This document shows positions 1 to 5,139 of a stretch of 5,716 nucleotides of DNA, piece by piece (within the stretch, counting starts at the first letter, position 1; every line of letters starts with the position of its first letter). Source of the stretch: Planctomycetota bacterium (lineage in GTDB: Bacteria; Planctomycetota; Planctomycetia; Pirellulales; UBA1268); the NCBI GenBank assembly GCA_003670825.1, contig QWQL01000043.1, positions 1 to 5,716 on the forward strand, given 5' to 3'. The notes under the pieces were generated by a model. That model was not told the DNA's origin, did no database searches, and saw only the letters and a program-made list of their open reading frames with translations. The translations under genes were made by a program, and so were the position numbers.

Positions 1-368
1 CGGGCCGCGGCCCCCGGTCGCTGGCAAGCGCCATCTCCCGCCGGGCCGCCGCCAAGGATCGCGACACCGCGACCCGCTGGGACCGGGCGACGACCGACAT
101 TGACCGCATCCTCGAGGTGGCGTCGTTTCACGCCGCCGCCGGCGGCCCTAGCTATACGGGCCTCGACACCGGCCGGCTGGCGCGGCTCGACATGACGCCG
201 CTCCTCACCGTTGACCGGGCGGTGCTGGTGGGCGTGGCCGCCGGCGATCATCATGGCACCGCGTGGACGATCGGCCTCCGCGGCGTCGCCGCGAACGTGG
301 AGCCGCGGCCTGCAGCTGCGACCCTGTGCCGCATCGTGATTCCCCTCGCCACGGAGCCCGCGCCATGA
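1..368 (+). CDS. C-terminal end of an unrecognised protein (5' end outside window)
   Basis: The frame beginning at base 3 is open from the window edge to the TGA at 366-368, giving 121 visible residues. A GTG at 117 is an internal codon rather than a likely start, because the frame continues upstream of it. The visible part starts with a basic stretch (SRRAAAKDRD), then an acidic/basic segment DIDRILEVASFH. A Gly-rich piece AAAGGPSYTGLDTGRLARLD follows, and the tail ends in RIVIPLATEPAP. I see no membrane segment or catalytic motif. The ILEVASFHAAAGG...YTGLD pattern reminds me of the C-termini of planctomycete hypothetical proteins, but that is memory, not a search. The stop overlaps the ATG of the ABC ATPase (ATGA at 365-368), so the two are probably translationally coupled and functionally linked. 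It could be a membrane or accessory component of the transporter. Confidence 0.75.
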   Translation, partial: GRGPRSLASAISRRAAAKDRDTATRWDRATTDIDRILEVASFHAAAGGPSYTGLDTGRLARLDMTPLLTVDRAVLVGVAAGDHHGTAWTIGLRGVAANVEPRPAAATLCRIVIPLATEPAP

Positions 369-1309
369 TCGAGACGGTCGACCTCACCAAGAAGTATGGC
401 GATTTCTTCGCACTGGAGTCGCTCGACCTGAAGCTCGAGACGGGTGACCTGTTCGGCTTCATTGGCCCCAACGGTGCCGGCAAGACGACCACGATTCGCA
501 TTCTCTCGACCCTGCTCTCGCCCACCTGGGGCGAGGCCTATGTCTGCGGGCACTCGATCTACACCCATCCCCGCGAGATCCGTCGGGCGATCGGCTACAT
601 GCCCGACATTTTCGGTGTCTACGACGACATGCGGGTGAGCGAGTACCTGGAGTTCTTCGCCGCCGCCTACCGGATCGATGGCCTGCAGCGGCGGCGGGTG
701 GCGGAACGGTCGCTGGAACTGGTCGACCTGGCCTCGAAGCGCGACGAACTGGTGACGAGCCTCTCCCGTGGGATGACGCAGCGGCTGGGGCTGGCGCGGG
801 TGCTGTTGCACGACCCGCAGGTGCTCCTGCTCGACGAGCCCGCCAGCGGCCTTGATCCCCGGGCCCGCATCGAGATGCGAAACCTGCTCAAGCGGCTGCA
901 GGGCATGGGCAAGACGATCCTCGTCTCCAGCCACATCCTTCCCGAACTGGCCGACATCTGTAATCGCGTCGGGATCATCGAGTACGGTCGGTTGCTGGCC
1001 TGCGGGAACGTGCAGGATCTGCTCGCGCAGGTCCGTGGCCGACCGACGATCCGGATCCGTGTGGTCGGGTCGCCCGAGCAGGCGGCGAAGTGCCTCGAGC
1101 GGTGCCCGGAGGCGGCGGCGGTGGCCGTGAAGGATGGCGAGGTGGTGGTGGCGCTCGCCGACGGCGTGGCCGACGCCTCGGCCATCGCGGCCCGGCTCGT
1201 GGCCGAGGGCCATGGGCTCGTAACGCTTCGAGAGCAGGAAGTGAACCTCGAAACGGCCTTTCTCGAACTCACTCGTGGCTCGTTGGCGCGGCCGACCCAG
1301 GGCCCGTGA
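365..1309 (+). CDS. ABC transporter ATP-binding protein (ABC-2 / CcmA-type exporter family)
   Basis: This 314-residue cytoplasmic ATPase should power an ABC-2-type membrane exporter. Walker A is GPNGAGKT at residues 34-41. The signature is LSRGMTQ (133-139), Walker B is VLLLDEP (153-159), the D-loop is SGLD (161-164), and the switch histidine is H190 in SSH. The usual Q-loop glutamine is replaced: the segment reads GYMPDIFGVYDDM (77-89). I recall this from a subgroup of ABC-2 ATPases, so it need not mean loss of activity. Residues about 225-310 form the C-terminal extension typical of this family (DUF4162-like). The ATG at 365 was chosen because MIETVDLTKKYG begins exactly at the domain and overlaps the upstream stop. 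A GTG at 263 would add 34 Arg-rich residues that are out-of-frame coding of the upstream gene. No permease follows, so the membrane partner should lie upstream. The substrate is unknown. Confidence 0.93.
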   Translation: MIETVDLTKKYGDFFALESLDLKLETGDLFGFIGPNGAGKTTTIRILSTLLSPTWGEAYVCGHSIYTHPREIRRAIGYMPDIFGVYDDMRVSEYLEFFAAAYRIDGLQRRRVAERSLELVDLASKRDELVTSLSRGMTQRLGLARVLLHDPQVLLLDEPASGLDPRARIEMRNLLKRLQGMGKTILVSSHILPELADICNRVGIIEYGRLLACGNVQDLLAQVRGRPTIRIRVVGSPEQAAKCLERCPEAAAVAVKDGEVVVALADGVADASAIAARLVAEGHGLVTLREQEVNLETAFLELTRGSLARPTQGP

Positions 1310-1394
1310 GCGCCGGAGTCTTCCCCGCGGTCTGGTATTCTTCGGGTGGCGGAATGGGTCCGCCCAATCCTTCCTACTTAGGGAAACGCGAGCC
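1310..1394 (+). promoter_or_regulatory. Intergenic leader of the FKBP gene with weak hairpin and RBS
   Basis: This 85-bp gap separates the ABC gene from the FKBP gene. It contains a short inverted repeat, GGCGGA (1348-1353) with TCCGCC (1359-1364) and a 5-nt loop. No T-run follows, so it is a poor terminator. AGGGA at 1380-1384 lies 10 nt before the ATG at 1395 and is the likely ribosome binding site. I see no convincing -35/-10 pair. Whether the FKBP gene has its own promoter here is open. Confidence 0.4.
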
Positions 1395-2159
1395 ATGCGG
1401 ATGTCACTGGTGATCGGAATGGTGATCGGGGTGGGGGCAACGCATGCTCCCTGGGCCTGCGGTCAGGCCGCCCCGGCCGAACAGCTTGCCGCTCCGGCGG
1501 CCTCTTCGGTAGCGGCCTCGGCCGAGGACATGGGCTATGCCATGGGCTTCCGGATCGGGCAGCAGATCCGCGCCGAGCAGCAGCAGATCGGATCGCCGGT
1601 CGATGAGGCGGGGCTGGCCGCGGGGCTCGCCGACGCCGTGTCGGGCAAGAAGCCTCGGCTCGACGAGTCGCAGTTTCGCGGCGCGATGGCGGGGCTCGAA
1701 GCCACGATGCGGCAGAAGCAGCAGGAGATCGCGGTGCGGATGCAGGCCGCGGCAAAGGCCAACCTCACGAAGGGGGCCGACTACCTCAAGAAGAAAGCCA
1801 CGGAGCCGGGCGTGAAGCCGCTTCCCAGCGGGCTGCTCTACGAGGTGCTCAAGGAGGGATCGGGGCCGCAGCCTACGATCGACGATATCGTCGTCGCCCA
1901 CTACGCCGGCACGCACATCGACGGCACAGCCTTTGACGGGACCGATCCGGGGGGCGAGCCAGCCCGATTCCCACTCCGGGGCGTCGTACCCGGATGGCAG
2001 GAGGTGCTGCCGCTGATGAAGACCGGCTCGAAGTGGCGGATCCATCTGCCTGCCAGTCTCGGCTACGGGGAAGAGGGGTCGCCACCGGCCATCGAACCCA
2101 ACGAGGTGCTGGTGTTCGAGATCGAGCTCGTTGGCAGCCAGCCCGCACCGAAGCCGTGA
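1395..2159 (+). CDS. Secreted FKBP-type peptidyl-prolyl cis-trans isomerase (FkpA/Mip class)
   Basis: This 254-residue protein catalyses cis-trans isomerisation of X-Pro bonds during folding, probably in the periplasm or envelope. Residues 1-25 form a signal peptide (MRMSLVIGMVIGVG core, likely cut after CGQA). Residues about 42-135 match the helical FKBP_N dimerisation domain (DMGYAMGFRIGQQI start, then a Gln/Lys-rich helix). Residues 145-247 form the FKBP fold. Ligand-pocket residues are all present: Y170, F180 and D181 (AFDGT), F192, V197-V198, W201 (VVPGW), Y224 (LGYGEEG) and F241. The stretch GEPARFPLRGVVPGWQEVL closely resembles E. coli FkpA. I chose ATG 1395 because the signal peptide starts there and AGGGA precedes it; ATG 1401 is two codons in. 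An upstream in-frame extension from 1275 would put 40 basic residues before the signal peptide. The last codons overlap the next gene's GTG start. Confidence 0.94.
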   Translation: MRMSLVIGMVIGVGATHAPWACGQAAPAEQLAAPAASSVAASAEDMGYAMGFRIGQQIRAEQQQIGSPVDEAGLAAGLADAVSGKKPRLDESQFRGAMAGLEATMRQKQQEIAVRMQAAAKANLTKGADYLKKKATEPGVKPLPSGLLYEVLKEGSGPQPTIDDIVVAHYAGTHIDGTAFDGTDPGGEPARFPLRGVVPGWQEVLPLMKTGSKWRIHLPASLGYGEEGSPPAIEPNEVLVFEIELVGSQPAPKP

Positions 2160-3367
2160 TCGCTCGCATCGGCCCCGCCCTCACGCTGCTGCTGCTTGTC
2201 GGGATCACGGCTGCAGCGGCTCCGGCAGACAACCATGCGGCCGCCCGGGCCCGGATGGTTCGCGATGACATCGCAGCGGGGGGAGTGACCGATCCCCGCG
2301 TGCTCGACAGCCTGCGGACGACGCCCCGGCACGAGTTCCTGCCGGCGGGGCAGCGGTCGAAGGCCTATCTCGACATGGCGCTGCCGATCGGCGCGGCGCA
2401 GACGATCTCGGGGCCGTTCGTGGTGGCGGCGATGACCGAGCAGCTCGAGCCGCAGCCCGCCGACCGCATCCTCGAGATTGGCACGGGGAGCGGCTATCAG
2501 GCGGCGGTGCTCGCACCGCTGGTGAAAACCGTGTACTCGATCGAGATCGAAGAGGAACTCGCCGCGAAGGCCGCTCGAACCCTGAAGCGGCTCGGTTACA
2601 CCAACGTGGTGACGAAGGCGGGCGACGGCTTCCAGGGCTGGCCCGAGCACGCTCCCTTCGACGGGATCATCGTGACCTGCTCGCCGGAGGATGTGCCCCG
2701 GCCGCTCATGGATCAGCTCGCCGACGGTGGGCGGATGGTGATCCCCATCGGCGAGCGGTTTGACCAGCGACTCGTGCGGATCACCCGCCGCGGAGATGAG
2801 TTTGTCCGCGAGACGCTGGAGCCGACGCTGTTCGTGCCGATGACGGGCGCGGCGGAGGCATCGCGGCGGATCCAGCCCGATGGGAGCCGGCCGGCGCTCA
2901 GGAACGGAGGCTTTGAGGCACTCATCGAGGGCACCGGGCGGCCGGAGGCTTGGTACTACGGCCGCCAGTGTGAGGTCGTCTCCGGCGGGGCAGGGCAGGG
3001 GGGCCGATACCTGCGACTGCGAAACGCCGAGCCCGGCCGGCCCGCGCAGATCTTCCAGGGATTTGCGATCGACGGCACCGCCGTCGAAGCGCTCGAACTC
3101 CATGCCGCCATCCGGGGCAGCGACCTGCTTGCCGGTCGCAGCGACGAGGAACGGCCCTGCGCGGTGCTGCGGTTTCTCGACGCCGATCGCAGGCGGTCGG
3201 CGGTCGCCATGGTCGGTCCCTGGATGGGCGAATCCGAGTGGAAACGGGTTGACGAGCGGGTGGAGGTGCCGACCTGGGCCCGCGAAGCGAGCCTCATGGT
3301 GGGGCTGGCGGGAGCAACCGGCGTGCTCGACGTCGATGAGGTCGACGTCACGCCAATCCCACGCTGA
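2156..3367 (+). CDS. pcm: Exported protein-L-isoaspartate O-methyltransferase with C-terminal extension
   Basis: The enzyme transfers a methyl group from SAM to isoaspartyl residues in damaged proteins and so starts their repair. At 403 residues it is nearly twice the usual ~210. Residues 1-24 form a signal peptide (IGPALTLLLLVG core, then AAAAPA). The methyltransferase spans about 28-237. It has RHEFLP (58-63), the family hallmark AQTIS (81-85), SAM motif I LEIGTGSGYQAA (106-117), acidic E130 ending the next strand, GDG (156-158), DGIIVT (169-174) and LADGGRMVIPIG (188-199). Residues about 240-403 are extra. NGGFE (250-254), LRLRN and a final VLDVDEVDVTPI suggest a carbohydrate-binding-like beta-sandwich, by pattern only. 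The start is GTG 2156, overlapping the FKBP stop (GTGA). Starting at ATG 2255 would give a cytoplasmic Pcm, but it lacks an RBS and discards a good signal peptide. GTG 2156 also has no clear Shine-Dalgarno, consistent with coupling to the FKBP gene. Confidence 0.9.
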   Translation: MIARIGPALTLLLLVGITAAAAPADNHAAARARMVRDDIAAGGVTDPRVLDSLRTTPRHEFLPAGQRSKAYLDMALPIGAAQTISGPFVVAAMTEQLEPQPADRILEIGTGSGYQAAVLAPLVKTVYSIEIEEELAAKAARTLKRLGYTNVVTKAGDGFQGWPEHAPFDGIIVTCSPEDVPRPLMDQLADGGRMVIPIGERFDQRLVRITRRGDEFVRETLEPTLFVPMTGAAEASRRIQPDGSRPALRNGGFEALIEGTGRPEAWYYGRQCEVVSGGAGQGGRYLRLRNAEPGRPAQIFQGFAIDGTAVEALELHAAIRGSDLLAGRSDEERPCAVLRFLDADRRRSAVAMVGPWMGESEWKRVDERVEVPTWAREASLMVGLAGATGVLDVDEVDVTPIPR

Positions 3368-3424
3368 TGGGCTTTTTCCGGGGGAAAACAGTCGATACCC
3401 AGGCCCGGGGCAGCGTCTGAACAG

Positions 3425-3449
3425 CCGGCAGCTGCCGGAATATCTTTCC
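3425..3449 (+). terminator. Possible weak terminator hairpin after the methyltransferase gene
   Basis: CCGGCAGCTGCCGG at 3425-3438 is a perfect 14-bp palindrome. As RNA it can fold as a CCGGC/GCCGG stem with an AGCT loop, followed by AATATCTTTCC. The stem is short and the T-run is poor. It could equally be a protein-binding palindrome upstream of the next promoter. Confidence 0.35.
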
Positions 3450-3457
3450 CAATCTCC

Positions 3458-3485
3458 TTGATTTGCCTAATCGGCAAACTATCTT
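3458..3485 (+). promoter_or_regulatory. Candidate sigma-70 promoter for the TIGR03000 gene
   Basis: TTGATT (3458-3463) as -35 and TATCTT (3480-3485) as -10 are separated by 16 bp. Each matches the consensus at 4 of 6 positions, including TTGA and TAT..T. The stretch is clearly more A/T-rich than its surroundings. It would give a transcript start near 3492 and a leader of about 77 nt before the ATG at 3569. This is predicted from sequence alone, and planctomycete promoters are poorly characterised. Confidence 0.45.
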
Positions 3486-3489
3486 TGCC
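3462..3489. repeat. Three TTTGCC half-sites at exact 11-bp spacing (putative operator)
   Basis: TTTGCC (3462-3467), its inverse GGCAAA (3473-3478) and TTTGCC again (3484-3489) start exactly 11 bp apart, about one helical turn each. The first two form an inverted repeat with a 5-bp centre (TAATC), as do the second and third in the opposite orientation (CTATC). The array covers the spacer and the -10 of the candidate promoter. That is where a repressor or other dimeric regulator would act. The regulator is unknown. Confidence 0.5.
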
Positions 3490-3552
3490 TCACGGCGTCT
3501 CAGTCCCTCGACAACGGCTCGGGGCTCGAGACGCATCACAGCAAATTTCCTC

Positions 3553-3558
3553 AGGGAG
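3553..3558 (+). promoter_or_regulatory. Ribosome binding site AGGGAG deciding the start at 3569
   Basis: AGGGAG lies 10 nt before the ATG at 3569. It is the best Shine-Dalgarno in the window and argues against a TTG start at 3458, which would place 37 residues without signal-peptide character before the hydrophobic export signal. Confidence 0.7.
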
Positions 3559-3568
3559 AATTACCGTC

Positions 3569-4693
3569 ATGGTGGCGCAGCGTCGGTGGGTGCGGATCGC
3601 GGGTGTTGTATCGTTCGTCGCGGTGGTCGCGGCGGCGTGCGACGTGCAGGCCGGCTGGAATCACCGCTATCGCGGCTACGGCTCGTCGGGCGGGAGTTCT
3701 GGCGGTTCGTCGGGTGGCTCTTCCGGTGGTTCGTCGGGGGGTTCCTTCGGAGACAGCTCCGGCGGCTCCTCCGGTGGCAGCTCCGGCTCCTCCGGTGGCG
3801 GATCGTCTGGCGGGAGCTACGGTTCGGCTGCTACCTATGGATCGCACGGCAGTTGGGGTTCGCACCACGCCAACAAGCGGGCGATGCGTGCCGCCCGCCA
3901 CGGCTCGTCGGGCGGTAGCTATGGCTCCGCTGGCGGTTCGTCGGGCGGCTCCTCTTCCTACGGTGGTTCGTCGGGTGGCTCGTCCGGTGGCGGTTCCGCC
4001 GGCGGTTCCTACGGCGGCTACTCCACGTCGTCGGCCGTCGAGGGCTACTCCTCGGCGATGCCGATCGAGTCGTACCGCGTGATCAACGAGACGCCCTCGA
4101 TGACGGGTGGCGAGATCATCGGCACTCCTTCCGCCGTTCCCGGCATGCTCGACTCGACCTCGCGTGAGACCGTGCCCGCTGACGGCGCTCTGCTCGTGGT
4201 CGAGGTGCCCGCCGATGCGACGGTGTACGTCAACGGCACGAAGACCACCTCGCAGGGCGCGGTTCGCCGCTACCTGTCGCGGGGCCTCGCGGCTGGCCAG
4301 AAGTACGAGTTCGTCGTGCGGATGGCGACCGACGCCGGCAAGGAATCGACGAAGGTCGTGTCGCTGATCGCCGGTGGGCGGTCGAACGTCTCGTTCTCGG
4401 CCCCGGCCGAGAGCGCCAAGACGAGCGTCACCCTCCGCGTGCCGGCCGATGCCAAGGTCTGGCTGGCCGGAAGCGCCACCGCCTCCACCGGCGAGGTGCG
4501 GACGTTCGAGACCTCCAGCCTGCCGACCGGCAAGACCTGGAAGGGCTATGAAGTACGCGTCGCGACCGTGGTCGACGGGCAGGAGCGGACCGTGTCGAAG
4601 GTGATCGACCTCGCCTCCGGCGACCGGGTCGACCTGACGCTCGACCCCGCAGCCCGCACGGCCTCGGCCGAGACGACGGCCTCGCTCAACTGA
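3569..4693 (+). CDS. Secreted Gly/Ser-rich protein with two tandem TIGR03000 domains
   Basis: This 374-residue protein has no known biochemical function; the family is a planctomycete hallmark. Residues 1-28 form a signal peptide (RRWVR, then a hydrophobic core, cleavage after VQA before GW). Residues 38-83 and 112-150 are low-complexity SSGG repeats with scattered Tyr. They are separated by a His/Arg/Lys-rich island (GSHHANKRAMRAARHG, 97-112). A Tyr/Ser/Thr linker covers about 151-205. The first TIGR03000 domain is at about 207-278 (LLVVEVPADATVYVNGTKT, RRYLSRGL, YEFVVRM). The second is at about 285-359 (VTLRVPADAKVWLAG, RTFETSSL, YEVRVATVVDG). Both show the family pattern of PADA.V..nG, a mid-domain aromatic turn and a Y.V.V strand. 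By inference it is an envelope or cell-surface structural protein. It is monocistronic, with its own candidate promoter before it and a strong terminator after it. Confidence 0.92.
   Translation: MVAQRRWVRIAGVVSFVAVVAAACDVQAGWNHRYRGYGSSGGSSGGSSGGSSGGSSGGSFGDSSGGSSGGSSGSSGGGSSGGSYGSAATYGSHGSWGSHHANKRAMRAARHGSSGGSYGSAGGSSGGSSSYGGSSGGSSGGGSAGGSYGGYSTSSAVEGYSSAMPIESYRVINETPSMTGGEIIGTPSAVPGMLDSTSRETVPADGALLVVEVPADATVYVNGTKTTSQGAVRRYLSRGLAAGQKYEFVVRMATDAGKESTKVVSLIAGGRSNVSFSAPAESAKTSVTLRVPADAKVWLAGSATASTGEVRTFETSSLPTGKTWKGYEVRVATVVDGQERTVSKVIDLASGDRVDLTLDPAARTASAETTASLN
3683..4018 (+). repeat. Degenerate 12-bp (Ser-Ser-Gly-Gly) coding repeat tract, two blocks
   Basis: Blocks at 3683-3817 and 3902-4018 encode tandem SSGG units with Tyr interruptions. 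Serine is written with TCG, TCC, TCT, AGC and AGT, and glycine with GGC, GGT, GGG and GGA, so the protein pattern is kept while the DNA repeat is degenerate. This looks like an old repeat held by selection on the protein rather than a recent slippage product. Confidence 0.85.
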
Positions 4694-4721
4694 GCAGCCT
4701 GAGTCAGATTGAGTTCACGAG

Positions 4722-4760
4722 ATCCCCGCGTGGCCCCGTGCCACGCGGGGATTTTCGTTT
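4722..4760 (+). terminator. Strong Rho-independent terminator
   Basis: Left arm 4722-4734 (ATCCCCGCGTGGC) pairs perfectly with right arm 4740-4752 (GCCACGCGGGGAT): 13 bp with a 5-nt loop CCCGT. It is followed by TTTCGTTT. It lies 28 bp after the stop of the TIGR03000 gene and closes that transcript. The minus-strand tail of the stem (CTCGTGAAC) is not T-rich, so it acts in the + direction only. Confidence 0.93.
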
Positions 4761-5139
4761 CAGAGGCGTTCGAGTGCATTCGACTTCCGTGGTTCGCCGG
4801 CTCGGGGGCGGCAAAAGTCGCGTCGCCCGGGCGAGGATACGCCCAAGGCTCCGCGAGCGTTCGCCGACCCCATTCGCCGAGCCGCCCTGGCTGACGGAGA
4901 CGACGCTGCACATACCTTGGATGCGCTCTAGGATCCTCACATCCGGCACGAGCCTCACTCGCCTGCCCGCGGATCCGGCCCCGGTTCTTCGAGTGTTCGC
5001 CGTCCCCCGTCGCCACCCCGCCCCGTTTCCGAAGACGTCGCTCCACCTCGACGGAACGCAACCTAGGGTTTGGAAGCCGGGCAGTGAAGTGGAGGCGTGT
5101 CCGGGTCCGATTCCTGTTGCAGAGCATCGAGTGACCGCC
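4761..5139. other. 379-bp gap with no supportable gene
   Basis: No + strand frame here has a plausible start, RBS and protein-like composition. A minus-strand frame (5216 down to 4704) stays open but reads as Arg/Gly/Ser-rich shadow and runs through the terminator stem. Visible structure is a 12-bp palindrome TCGCCCGGGCGA (4823-4834), four scattered TTCGCCG words, and CCTAGG at 5062-5067. No convincing -35/-10 pair for the downstream gene was found, although its promoter should lie here because the terminator isolates it from upstream transcription. Confidence 0.6.

Noticed and set aside
1348..1364. Hairpin GGCGGA-ATGGG-TCCGCC between ABC and FKBP genes
   Set aside because: Six-bp stem without a T-tract; likely chance in GC-rich DNA, so not called a terminator.
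251..1396. Long open frame on the minus strand (381 codons)
   Set aside because: It lies opposite the ABC ATPase gene, whose motifs are all intact on the + strand. The product is Arg/His/Pro-rich with no motif, typical of GC-rich shadow frames.
2063..3103. Long open frame on the minus strand (346 codons)
   Set aside because: Antisense shadow of the isoaspartyl methyltransferase; no domain pattern and no RBS.
3374..3388. Inverted repeat TTTTCC-GGG-GGAAAA just after the methyltransferase stop
   Set aside because: The 6-bp stem is A/T-heavy, has a 3-nt loop and no T-run after it, so it is too weak to call a terminator.
3629..3640. Possible lipobox (AAAC at residues 21-24) in the TIGR03000 protein
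   Set aside because: No Leu at the -3 position, and a better signal peptidase I site (VQA before GW) follows directly.
3683..4018. Repeat tract as a CRISPR or other DNA array
   Set aside because: Units are in-frame 12-bp coding repeats with wobble variation and no spacers.
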